Below are positions 52,438 to 60,187 of a stretch of DNA of 64,000 nt, in pieces. A program made the position numbers and the translations under genes. The stretch's first letter is position 1; each line of letters starts with the position of its first letter. Origin of the DNA: Timonella corticicola (GTDB lineage Bacteria; Actinomycetota; Actinomycetes; Actinomycetales; Cellulomonadaceae); the NCBI RefSeq assembly GCF_042683685.1, contig NZ_JBHUOP010000004.1, forward strand, positions 62,001-126,000, given 5' to 3'. The notes under the pieces were generated by a model, which was not told the DNA's origin, searched no databases, and saw nothing but the letters and a program-made list of their open reading frames with translations.

Positions 52438-52866
52438 GTGGTTGCCTTGCCTCCACAGACCTACGAAGCTGAGATCAACTCTCCAGTTGCCGAGGTCTGG
52501 AAGGCCCTGACAACGAGCGAGGCGACCCAGGAATGGTACTTCGGCAACACGGTCGAAAGCGACTGGGATAGCGGCTCAGAACTGTTGTATCGCGGGCCGG
52601 ATGGAGAGGTGGACATTGAGTGTTTGATCACCGATATTGAGCCAGGCGTCTATTTCAGGGGTTCCTTCCACCCTGTGTGGTCCCCAGAAGTGCTCCATGC
52701 CCCGTCAAGCACAGTGGAGTGGCGCCTAGAGGGGCAAGGTGACTCGACGCTGGTCACGATCATACATTCCGATCTTCCTACAGGTTCCCAGGTGGCACGT
52801 GAAACTGCAGTAGGCTGGCCGCATCTGCTTTCCTCGCTGAAAACCTATTGCGAGTCTGAAACGTAG
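52438..52866 (+). CDS. SRPBCC domain protein
   Basis: The 142-residue single START-like domain (TYEAEINSPVAEVWKALTTSEATQEWYFGNTV ... GWPHLLSSLKTYCESE) belongs to the AHSA1 group. The GTG at 52438 has AAAGGAG at a proper distance; the GTG at 52432 would be too close to it. It is the third gene of the arsR unit, 41 bases after the tandem SRPBCC gene. A strong terminator follows at 52968. Confidence 0.85.
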   Translation: MVALPPQTYEAEINSPVAEVWKALTTSEATQEWYFGNTVESDWDSGSELLYRGPDGEVDIECLITDIEPGVYFRGSFHPVWSPEVLHAPSSTVEWRLEGQGDSTLVTIIHSDLPTGSQVARETAVGWPHLLSSLKTYCESET

Positions 52867-52967
52867 AAACGCATGTGGTACGGACATAAGGAGTTCATCT
52901 GGGTGTAGGGGTTTCGTGGAGCATATCCCTGCCGGAACGCAACACACGAAAGTTCGTAACTAGCAGG

Positions 52968-53022
52968 CACATGAGCGCATTGCGTGCAGTGAACGGCTGC
53001 ACGCAATGCGCTCATGTGTTTT
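52968..53022 (+). terminator. Terminator of the arsR-SRPBCC unit
   Basis: Perfect 21-base arms (52968-52988 and 52998-53018, containing GAGCGCATTGCGTGCA) are followed by TTTTC. Confidence 0.9.
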
Positions 53023-53195
53023 CACAGGTGGATAGGAGTCCAGTCTGTCCACAGAGCTGGGATGGACCCCGTTGGTTCGATGGGCCTTCCGACATCATGG
53101 AGAAATGAGCAATGATGATGCCAGATCGGGTGGCACGCTTGAGTCTCCGGTAAGACCTGTGCGACGCGCTGCCTGGACGAATCAGCCACGATTTT

Positions 53196-53226
53196 TAACG
53201 CCTAGCGTTAATAACGCCTCCCGTTA
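53196..53226. promoter_or_regulatory. higBA operator candidate
   Basis: Two adjacent palindromes, TAACGC-CTA-GCGTTA (53196-53210) and TAACG-CCTCC-CGTTA (53212-53226), overlap a TTATAT -10-like sequence just before higB. This suits binding by the HigA antitoxin. Confidence 0.55.
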
Positions 53227-53238
53227 TATGGTGGAATT

Positions 53239-53520
53239 GTGATTCGGTCGTTCGGTAACCGAGAGACTGAGAAGATCTGGCAAGGGAAGTATGTGACGGC
53301 GATTGCTCGTGATCTCCAACGCCAGACGCTTCGGAAGCTGGAGTTGATCCATGCAGCGGCTCAACTAGGTGATCTACTCATTCCGCCAGGTAATCAGCTT
53401 GAGCGGTTGAAAGGTGACCTGAGTGCCTATCACAGCGTACGAGTGAACAAGCAATGGCGTATTTGCTTTATGTGGACTGATGGAGGTGCAGAGGATGTCA
53501 CACTCGTTGACTACCACTGA
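53239..53520 (+). CDS. higB: HigB-type RelE/ParE-superfamily toxin
   Basis: The 93-residue protein begins MIRSFGNRETEKIWQG, with the family core LRKLELIHAAAQLGDLLIPPGNQLERLKGDLSAYHSVRVNKQWRICFMW. HigB toxins cleave mRNA on the ribosome. The toxin gene precedes the antitoxin gene, as usual for higBA, and overlaps it by 26 bases. The GTG at 53239 follows GGTGGA. Confidence 0.92.
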   Translation: MIRSFGNRETEKIWQGKYVTAIARDLQRQTLRKLELIHAAAQLGDLLIPPGNQLERLKGDLSAYHSVRVNKQWRICFMWTDGGAEDVTLVDYH

Positions 53521-53815
53521 TGCTGGCTGGATTGATCCTATCCACCCCGGTGAGGTACTCATGGAGGACTTCATCAAGGGTTTCGGAATTACCCAGCACA
53601 AACTAGCGGTGTCCATTGGTGTTCCACCCCGACGAATCAATGAGATTGTCCATGGTAAGCGGGGTATCTCGGCAGACACTGCTCTTCGTTTGGCTAGGTA
53701 CTTCGGCACAACACCTGAATTTTGGATGAACCTTCAATCCAATTTTGCGTTGCGTGTTGAACAGCGTGCGCTGCGTGAGCAGGTTGCCGCCATTACCCCG
53801 CTGCACGTTGCCTAG
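53495..53815 (+). CDS. higA: HigA-type antitoxin with XRE helix-turn-helix
   Basis: The 106-residue protein carries HPGEVLMEDFIKGFGITQHKLAVSIGVPPRRINEIVHGKRGISADTALRLARYFGTTPEFWMNLQ, the canonical HigA helix-turn-helix. It should bind HigB and repress the operon through the palindromes at 53196. The ATG at 53495, with GAGG upstream, is preferred over 53480. Confidence 0.93.
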   Translation: MSHSLTTTDAGWIDPIHPGEVLMEDFIKGFGITQHKLAVSIGVPPRRINEIVHGKRGISADTALRLARYFGTTPEFWMNLQSNFALRVEQRALREQVAAITPLHVA

Positions 53816-53859
53816 GCTAGCTTGTTCTTAGGCGGGGACGGGTGTGGCATCATCAAGAA

Positions 53860-54291
53860 ATGCCTCAGTCCCAGGATGTTGAGACGCTGACTCTATTGCG
53901 TCGTGCCCGTGATCGCATGGACCGAGAGTTCGCGCAGCCGCTCGACGTGGAGTCGTTGGCCCGTTCGGTGCACATGTCGGGTGGACATTTCAGTAGGCAG
54001 TTTCGCAAAGCCTATGGCGAATCGCCCTATCAGTACCTGATGACCCGGCGGATTGAACGGGCGATGTCGCTGCTGCGCAGCAGCGAACTCAGCGTCACGG
54101 ACGTGTGTTTCAGCGTGGGATTCCAGTCCTTGGGCACGTTCAGCACACGGTTTACCGAATTGGTGGGCGTGGCTCCCAGCGTCTATCGGGAGCAGGGTGC
54201 CCCGTTTGGTCCGGGCATGCTTCCGTGTATCGCACGGCAGGTGACGCGACCGGTCAGGAATCAAGAAGCGCGCGGCCAGTCCGGCCCATAG
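53860..54291 (+). CDS. AraC-family HTH regulator (DNA-binding domain only)
   Basis: The protein of about 143 residues has the two AraC helix-turn-helix motifs (LDVESLARSVHMSGGHFSRQFRKAYG and LSVTDVCFSVGFQSLGTFSTRFTELVG) and no sensor domain. It stands ten bases before a VOC-family gene, a common pair in actinobacteria. It probably controls that gene. The ATG at 53860 or the GTG at 53842 may be the start. Confidence 0.88.
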   Translation: MPQSQDVETLTLLRRARDRMDREFAQPLDVESLARSVHMSGGHFSRQFRKAYGESPYQYLMTRRIERAMSLLRSSELSVTDVCFSVGFQSLGTFSTRFTELVGVAPSVYREQGAPFGPGMLPCIARQVTRPVRNQEARGQSGP

Positions 54292-54301
54292 TGTGGGTGG
54301 C

Positions 54302-54715
54302 ATGACAATCACAGTTCACTCCAGTTTCCTGCCGCACACCGATCCTGACGCATCCCTTGCGTTCTACCGCGACGTTCTCGGCTTCGAGGTCCGACTCGAC
54401 GTGGGGTACGAGAGCATGCGCTGGATCACGGTGGGTCCACCCAACCAACCCGACACCGCAATCGTCCTGCACCCCGCCGGTCTGGGGGAGGGATTGACGG
54501 ACGAGGAAAGCGCAATGCTGACGGCACTCGTCGCAAAGGGCGGATATTTCGGTGTCAACCTCGCAACCGACGATTTGGACGCAACGTTCGCACGGTTGGA
54601 GGCGCGTGGCGCCGACATCGTGCAGGAGCCGATCTCTCAGGACTATGGCGTACGCGATGCGGCGTTTCGCGACCCAGCGGGAAATCTCATCCGTATTCAG
54701 GAGAACAAACGATGA
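54302..54715 (+). CDS. VOC-family (glyoxalase-fold) protein
   Basis: The 137-residue protein has two beta-alpha-beta modules: FLPHTDPDASLAFYRDVLGFEVRLD and GVNLATDDLDATFARLEARGADIVQEP ... RDPAGNLIRIQE. The fold supports metal-dependent dioxygenase, glyoxalase or resistance functions; which one is unknown. It overlaps the next gene by four bases (ATGA), showing coupling, and is controlled with the AraC gene. Confidence 0.9.
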   Translation: MTITVHSSFLPHTDPDASLAFYRDVLGFEVRLDVGYESMRWITVGPPNQPDTAIVLHPAGLGEGLTDEESAMLTALVAKGGYFGVNLATDDLDATFARLEARGADIVQEPISQDYGVRDAAFRDPAGNLIRIQENKR

Positions 54716-55155
54716 CCGAAAAAGACACCAAGTCCGGCTTCAGCGCGCAGGAACGCGAGGCCATGAAGCAGCGCGCCGAGGAACTGCGAAACCTCAAGGG
54801 CGTGAAGGGTTCGGCAAAGAAGGTCAAGGAGTTCGAGGCATGTGTCGCAGCCATTGAAGCGCTCGAGGGCACGGATCGCGCTGTCGCGGAACGGCTCCAC
54901 GTCATCGTGCTTGAGGAAGCACCGGACCTCGACCCGAAAACCTGGTACGGGTTCCCAACCTATGCACGCGACGGCAAGAACATCGTGTTCTACCAGCCCG
55001 CCGAGAAGTTCGGCACGCGGTACGGCTGCATTAGCTTCGAGGAACACGCGGCCCTCGACGACGGCGACATGTGGCCAATAGCGTTCGCCGTCAACCAGAT
55101 GACCGAGGGGGTTGAGAGCCGGGTGCGAGACCTGGTACGCCAAGCGATCAGTTGA
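54712..55155 (+). CDS. DUF1801-like protein
   Basis: The 147-residue cytoplasmic protein has a charged N-terminal segment (KQRAEELRNLKGVKGSAKKVKEFEACVAAIEAL). A DUF1801/YdhG-like core follows (APDLDPKTWYGFPTYARDGKNIVFYQPAEKFGTRYGCISFEEHAALDDGDMWPIAFAV). Related proteins are called iron chaperones, but the function is unproven. It is translationally coupled to the VOC gene. Confidence 0.8.
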   Translation: MTEKDTKSGFSAQEREAMKQRAEELRNLKGVKGSAKKVKEFEACVAAIEALEGTDRAVAERLHVIVLEEAPDLDPKTWYGFPTYARDGKNIVFYQPAEKFGTRYGCISFEEHAALDDGDMWPIAFAVNQMTEGVESRVRDLVRQAIS

Positions 55156-55210
55156 CGCTCCTCCTGAACGCCCCATGCGATAATCTTGGCTTGAGACCAG
55201 AACCCCGAGA

Positions 55211-57058
55211 ATGAGGCCAGGGAAACCAGTAGTGCCGCAGGTCAACTCCAGTTCCGTTACAGGCCGTGAGAGATGGCAGCCAGTTGGCTGGCTGAGTCAT
55301 CTCCGCACCTCTCCGATTGTCCAGGCAATCGGCGGTGTCATCTCACTGGCAGCGGGCGCTCTCCTTATTGTGAGACCGCTGAGCGCGCTCTTGACATTGA
55401 TTGTGGGCATAGCCGTCTTGTGCGGTCTGTCAGGCGTGCGTATGGCCTTGTCTGTCCCACGGCACCCCCTGCGTTGGATCTACACGCTAGGCTTGGCCGC
55501 GCTGTCCTACGGGATGCTTGCCTTCCTACCCGCCGTTGCTCGTCTTGTCCCGCTGATCGGTGCTGTCTTTCTCGTGGCATGCGGTGTTCGACTTGCCTAT
55601 CGTGCGACACGACGGGACCCACAGGTGAGCGGAGTGCGCGCTGCTATGGTTCGCGGCTCCAGGGTCGCATACTCCCTGACAAGCATCCTTGCAGCATGGC
55701 TGTTCTGGACCTGGCCCGATGCGGCGAGCGTTGTCGTTGCAGCCATGTTTTCGTTGACCCTGATGTACATCGGAATCGCACTGTTGGCCAAGGGTGTCAG
55801 GCACCATTTCCCGGCTGGCCGAGGCAGCCGGCGCCGCACTCAAGCGACCCTGATCGTGCAGGTTGTTGGATCGGCTCTGGCACTCGCGCTTGTCTCATCA
55901 GCCATCTTCGGCACCGTGCGGATCCAATCTGACAGCGCAGCCGTCGATGAGTTCTACACGTGGGAACAGGACATCCCCGAGACGCCAGGCAGGGTCTTAC
56001 GGGTGGAAGACTACGAGGGTACTGCGCCAGAGGGTTCCCACGCGCTTCGCATCCTCTACTCAACAACCCGCTCGGACGGTTCTCCCGCGTTGGCGAGCGC
56101 CGTAATCGCCTATCCGACAGACGACGGCCGCGATCCGCGAACGGTGCTTGCATGGCAGCACGGAACCACTGGTGTTGCACAGGCCTGTGGGCCAAGCCTT
56201 CGCCCCGATGCACTCACTGAACTTGCGATTCCCGGGATATCACAGGCAATTTCTCGGGGTTGGGTTGTCGTCGCCACCGATTATCCGGGGCAGGGGACGC
56301 CCGGACGATATCCCTACCTCATTGGTGAGGGCGAAGGACGGGCGACGCTCGATGCAATTCGAGCAGTGGGACAGATTCCCGAGGCCAAAGCGTCTCGGAG
56401 CGCTTGGGTCTGGGGACATTCACAGGGAGGCCACGCGACGCTCTGGGCTGGACAGATCGCTCAACGGTACGCACCAGAACTTGAGTTGCTCGGAGTTGCC
56501 GCCCTGTCCGCTGCATCTGATCCGCTTGTCCTCGCCGAAAAAATTGCTGGTCCTGGCGCACACAGCGCAATCGGCGACGTGGTTACGTCGTTCGTGCTTG
56601 TCCCATATGTGGACGAGTACTCCGATATCACTCTGGCAGCCACAGTGCACCCCGTGGGGCAGGGCATCGTCGAGACGTTCGCCTCTCGGTGCGTCTCAGA
56701 TGGCTCGCTGTTGGTCTCAGCCCTTACCGCGATGACGTTTGGCCTGGACGCCCCGCTGTATCGCCTTGACCTACACCAAGGGCCGGTCCACTCTCGTTTG
56801 AGTGAGAACATCGCCGATGGAATGGTTCCGATGCCGCTCTTCCTCGGGCAGGGAACGGACGATGAGACCATTCCGATCAAGATGCAGCGAGATCTGAGCA
56901 ACCAGTTGTGTACGATTGGTCGTACGGTGGAGACCCACGAGTATCCGGGGAAGACTCACATGAGCGTTATCGAGCAGGGATCGCCGCTCATCGGCGACCT
57001 CTACACCTGGGCTGATGCGGTCTACAGTGGGGCGACCCCTACCAATTGTGATACATAG
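55211..57058 (+). CDS. Membrane domain fused to secretory-lipase-type hydrolase
   Basis: The 615-residue protein begins with a membrane region of six or so helices (about 30-245) resembling HdeD/DUF308. A LIP-family alpha/beta hydrolase domain then faces outward. The nucleophile elbow is VWGHSQGGHATLW, and the family signature VLAWQHGTTGVAQACGPS is present. The acid and His are probably in FLGQGTDDETIPI and EYPGKTHMSV. Secretory lipases usually carry only a signal peptide, so the DUF308 anchor is unusual. The substrate is presumably a lipid ester. The start ATG at 55211 has no strong ribosome site. Confidence 0.82.
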   Translation: MRPGKPVVPQVNSSSVTGRERWQPVGWLSHLRTSPIVQAIGGVISLAAGALLIVRPLSALLTLIVGIAVLCGLSGVRMALSVPRHPLRWIYTLGLAALSYGMLAFLPAVARLVPLIGAVFLVACGVRLAYRATRRDPQVSGVRAAMVRGSRVAYSLTSILAAWLFWTWPDAASVVVAAMFSLTLMYIGIALLAKGVRHHFPAGRGSRRRTQATLIVQVVGSALALALVSSAIFGTVRIQSDSAAVDEFYTWEQDIPETPGRVLRVEDYEGTAPEGSHALRILYSTTRSDGSPALASAVIAYPTDDGRDPRTVLAWQHGTTGVAQACGPSLRPDALTELAIPGISQAISRGWVVVATDYPGQGTPGRYPYLIGEGEGRATLDAIRAVGQIPEAKASRSAWVWGHSQGGHATLWAGQIAQRYAPELELLGVAALSAASDPLVLAEKIAGPGAHSAIGDVVTSFVLVPYVDEYSDITLAATVHPVGQGIVETFASRCVSDGSLLVSALTAMTFGLDAPLYRLDLHQGPVHSRLSENIADGMVPMPLFLGQGTDDETIPIKMQRDLSNQLCTIGRTVETHEYPGKTHMSVIEQGSPLIGDLYTWADAVYSGATPTNCDT

Positions 57059-57063
57059 TCACT

Positions 57064-57693
57064 ATGTATTCAGGTATGCCTCGCAGGCCCTCGCCCTTGG
57101 CTGGGCGAAAGCCAACCCGTGATGATCTGCCCCGGTTCGCAACCGATAACCCCGATGCGATAGATGACATCATCCCGTTGGATGTGCCCATGCGGCTCTT
57201 GATCGTGGGTATCAATCCAGGGCTGTGGACGGCAGCGGTGAACGCTCCCTTCGCGCGGCCGGGTAACAGGTTCTGGCCTTCCTTGCATCGGGCGGGGCTC
57301 ACGGATCATCTTGTGGATGCCTCGCGAGGTCTGCGGCCTGAAGATGAGGCACAGTTCCTACGCCGTGGTATTGGTCTCACGAACCTTGTGGGCAGGGCAA
57401 CTGTGCGGGCAGATGAACTCACTCGCACGGAGTTGCGTGAGGGTGGCGAGCGGCTGGTGGCCCGCCTTGAGGGACTGGAACCCGCAGTGGTCGCCATTGC
57501 GGGCATCACCGCTTTCCGTGCGGCTTTTGGTCTGCCCAAAGCGAAGATGGGGGAGCAGGACACAGCCCTTGTCGAGGGTTGGCGCGAGGAGTCTAGACTC
57601 TGGGTTGTTCCGCAACCCAGCGGCCTTAACGCACATAAGAATATCGACTCGCTCGCACAGTATTGGCGCGACGTATGGCGTTCTGCCTTTTAG
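57064..57693 (+). CDS. mug: G/U mismatch-specific DNA glycosylase (Mug family)
   Basis: The 209-residue protein has the Mug/TDG core LLIVGINPGLWTAAVNAPFARPGNRFWPSL, with the catalytic Asn in GINPG. The second motif, VVPQPSGLNAH, is the family's inserted wedge segment. It removes uracil or thymine from mismatched DNA. An in-frame ATG at 57076 is an alternative start. The gene lies only five bases after the lipase fusion. Confidence 0.92.
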   Translation: MYSGMPRRPSPLAGRKPTRDDLPRFATDNPDAIDDIIPLDVPMRLLIVGINPGLWTAAVNAPFARPGNRFWPSLHRAGLTDHLVDASRGLRPEDEAQFLRRGIGLTNLVGRATVRADELTRTELREGGERLVARLEGLEPAVVAIAGITAFRAAFGLPKAKMGEQDTALVEGWREESRLWVVPQPSGLNAHKNIDSLAQYWRDVWRSAF

Positions 57694-57808
57694 CGACGGT
57701 TTTCTTGGCGACGGGTTGGTCACGCCAGATGCCGACACGAGTTGGGTTGTGGGTGGGGTTGGGACTTTCGTCGACCCTGGATATGACAGGCTCTCTCGTA
57801 CGCGGGGA

Positions 57809-57851
57809 TTGACTTTAGCCATGAGGCTAATTAGATTAGCCTCATGGCTAA
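57809..57851 (+). promoter_or_regulatory. Leaderless promoter and TetR operator
   Basis: TTGACT (57809-57814) and TAGATT (57832-57837) are 17 bases apart and put the transcript start at the ATG at 57844. A perfect inverted repeat of 16-base arms (TTAGCCATGAGGCTAA, 57815-57830, and its complement 57836-57851) spans the promoter and the start codon. This suits repression by the TetR regulator encoded next. Confidence 0.75.
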
Positions 57852-58677
57852 TCAAAATAGTTATACTGTGTCGACGCAATTCATTCACGTTGATGGTGGA
57901 CGAGTCGCCTTCGAATCCGAGGGGCGCGGACTACCTGTCGTGTGCCTGCCTGGAATGGGCGACCTGCGCTCTTCCTATCGATACCTCACGCCATTGCTCA
58001 GGGCCGCTGACTACCAAGTCATCTGCTGTGACCTGCGCGGTCACGGCGATAGCGACGCTCAGTTCGCCGAATATGGTGATGAACCGACTGCATCCGACCT
58101 CATTGCGCTGCTTGAAACCCTGGAGACTCCGGCAGTGGTGATCGGTAACTCCATGAGTGCGGGAGCATCAGTCATAGCCGCTGCGCGCCGCCCGGAACTG
58201 TTTCAAGCACTCGTGCTTATAGGGCCATTTGTGCGCAACCCCAACGACATAGGGTTCATCAAGCAGACGCTCTTCCGAGTGGCACTGGCACGACCGTGGG
58301 CGAGAGTGGTCTGGAATGCCTATCTTCCCTCGCTGTACGCGGGCGAAAAGCCTAAGGATTTCGCTGAGCACAAGAAAAAGATCAGTGCCAGCATGAAGCG
58401 GCCAGGCTATACTCGCTCATTCAGCCTCACAACCCGCACGAACCACGATCTTGCGGAGCAACTACTCCCGGAGATAAAGCTCCCCACGCTCATTGTGATG
58501 GGGGAGCAGGACCCTGACTTTCCAACGCCTGAACACGAAGCGCAATGGATTGCTGACACACTCGGTGGGCGCGTGGCAATGATTGCGGATGCCGGGCACA
58601 ACCCACAATCACAGCAACCCGACGCAACCGCCCACGCAATCCTCGACTTCCTGAAGGAGGAACCCGCACGTGCCTAG
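57844..58677 (+). CDS. Alpha/beta hydrolase
   Basis: The 277-residue soluble alpha/beta-hydrolase has the HG-type oxyanion region VCLPGMGDLRSSYR and the strand CDLRGHGDSD. The nucleophile elbow is VIGNSMSAGAS (Ser), with acid Asp in MGEQDPDF and His in DAGHNPQ. The substrate is not known. Its start codon lies in the operator. Its end overlaps the tetR start by eight bases, so the two form one autoregulated unit. Confidence 0.9.
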   Translation: MANQNSYTVSTQFIHVDGGRVAFESEGRGLPVVCLPGMGDLRSSYRYLTPLLRAADYQVICCDLRGHGDSDAQFAEYGDEPTASDLIALLETLETPAVVIGNSMSAGASVIAAARRPELFQALVLIGPFVRNPNDIGFIKQTLFRVALARPWARVVWNAYLPSLYAGEKPKDFAEHKKKISASMKRPGYTRSFSLTTRTNHDLAEQLLPEIKLPTLIVMGEQDPDFPTPEHEAQWIADTLGGRVAMIADAGHNPQSQQPDATAHAILDFLKEEPARA

Positions 58678-59248
58678 AACGCCTCTCAACGCATCGAGCG
58701 TGATCGATGTGGCAGCACAACTCGCAGATCGAGAGGGACTGGATTCCCTGAGTATCGCGACGCTTGCCGAACATCTCGGGGTCAAGAGTCCCTCGCTGTA
58801 CAAACACATCGATGGACTAACTGGGCTGAGGCGGGAACTGATCGTGCACGCCAAAAGCGACTTGGCGGCGGCGCTGGCTCGTTCGGCTGTTGGACGTTCC
58901 CGCAGTCAGGCACTCAAGGAACTCGCGGCAACCTATCGCAGTTGGGCGCAACAGCACCCGGGAACATACCCACTCACCGTGATCCCCGCCGATCCTGAAA
59001 GCCCAAGGGATCAACAGGTTTCGACCGAGCTTGTGGAACTGCTGGCCGCGGTCCTGGCTGGATACCACTTCCAAGAGGACGCTCTCATTCACGCGATCCG
59101 ACATGTCAGAGCGGTACTTCATGGATTCGTTGACCTTGAGGCCAGGGGAGCTTTTGCGCTCGCGGTTGATGTCGAGGTCAGCTTCGCGCTCGCACTGGAA
59201 TCGCTGATTGTGGCACTTGAGGGTCAGGCTCCAGCCACACCCCGGTAG
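58670..59248 (+). CDS. TetR-family regulator
   Basis: The 192-residue repressor has the helix-turn-helix LASIATLAEHLGV-type segment (DSLSIATLAEHLGVKSPSLYKHIDGL) and a C-terminal ligand domain with AVLHGFVDLEARGAF of the TetR_C_33/WHG type. The GTG at 58670 has AGGAGG upstream. It probably binds the 16-base-arm palindrome over the promoter of its own operon and senses the hydrolase's substrate or product. Confidence 0.92.
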   Translation: MPRTPLNASSVIDVAAQLADREGLDSLSIATLAEHLGVKSPSLYKHIDGLTGLRRELIVHAKSDLAAALARSAVGRSRSQALKELAATYRSWAQQHPGTYPLTVIPADPESPRDQQVSTELVELLAAVLAGYHFQEDALIHAIRHVRAVLHGFVDLEARGAFALAVDVEVSFALALESLIVALEGQAPATPR

Positions 59249-59337
59249 TGCACACAGATATGATGCTTGGGCGGCGCCCGCTCAGTGGGCCGCCCCACGA
59301 GAATCACGGTCGCGTGTGAGCCAATAAGGAGCCACCC

Positions 59338-59694
59338 ATGTCAGATCAGTTGCCACCCTGCCCAGAATGTAGCGAGTCATACACCTATGTCAATGGCGCA
59401 TTGTTTGTCTGCCCAATGTGCGGCCACGAATGGAACCCGGAGGACGGGGCCACGGAGGATGCGCAGGTTGCCGTCATCAGGGATGCGGTGGGTAACGTGC
59501 TTGTCGACGGCGATGATGTCACGGTTGTGAAGGATCTCAAGGTCAAGGGTGCCGGTGGTGGAACCGTGAAGGTGGGAACAAAGGTGCGGGGCATTCGTTT
59601 GATCGAAGACGGTGTGGGAGACCACGACATCGACGCCAACGTTCCCGGTTTCGGTCGTATCCGACTTAAGTCCAGCGTGGTGAAGAAAGCCTAG
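59338..59694 (+). CDS. PhnA/YjdM-like zinc-ribbon protein
   Basis: The 118-residue protein starts with a four-cysteine zinc ribbon (PCPECSESYTYVNGALFVCPMCGHEW). An OB-like C-terminal domain follows (VIRDAVGNVLVDGDDVTVVKDLKVKGAGGGTVKVGTKVRGIRL). The old link to alkylphosphonate use is not supported by function studies. AAGGAG before the ATG at 59338 fixes the start. A T-run terminator follows at 59714. Confidence 0.9.
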   Translation: MSDQLPPCPECSESYTYVNGALFVCPMCGHEWNPEDGATEDAQVAVIRDAVGNVLVDGDDVTVVKDLKVKGAGGGTVKVGTKVRGIRLIEDGVGDHDIDANVPGFGRIRLKSSVVKKA

Positions 59695-60187
59695 GAGGAG
59701 CGTCTGTTCAGCGAGCGGGTGGCCACAGCCACCCGCTTTTCCCTTGGCGACGAGTCTGAGTGTTGCGTCATTCCTCCCGACTCAACTGGGGATACTGTCG
59801 CAAAGACCACGGGTTTCAAAATGTGAGATGTGCGACGCTGTTACATTTCCAGTCGGCTTGCCCCGTCCATCAACCATTAATTTCCGACATATCAGACAAA
59901 AGGTAAGCGTAAACCGATTGCCTGTGGAGATCTACAACGCTCGTTAACCGCGTAATCATGCGAATTTGGTCTTTGCGTTTCGATATATGGGATGAATGTT
60001 TCTTAAGTTACCCGCCGGTATCACTTCGATAACGATGTATGTGCTAGGTCCTTTTTTTGCTCACCGGTCTGCTGAAGGTGGGTACCTTTGAACTAACGCA
60101 TTGGGAGTCGTTGTGGCCGAGTGCGCTGTTAGGACGCAACCGCAGCGCCAAAAACGTGGGCCACCTCCCGTCCTTCAAGGAGGAAAA
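59695..60187. other. Intergenic region before the peptide transporter
   Basis: It holds the PhnA terminator, a TTGGCGACGAGTC motif (59743) and about 440 bases of AT-richer DNA that must hold the transporter promoter. No gene was accepted. Confidence 0.6.
59714..59740 (+). terminator. Terminator of the phnA-like gene
   Basis: Arms AGCGGGTGGC/GCCACCCGCT enclose the loop CACA, followed by TTTT. Confidence 0.9.

Larger units (their letters stand above)
52867..53238. other. Intergenic region before higBA
   Basis: It holds the terminator at 52968-53022 and the tandem operator palindromes at 53196-53226. No gene was accepted in the 372 bases. Confidence 0.6.
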
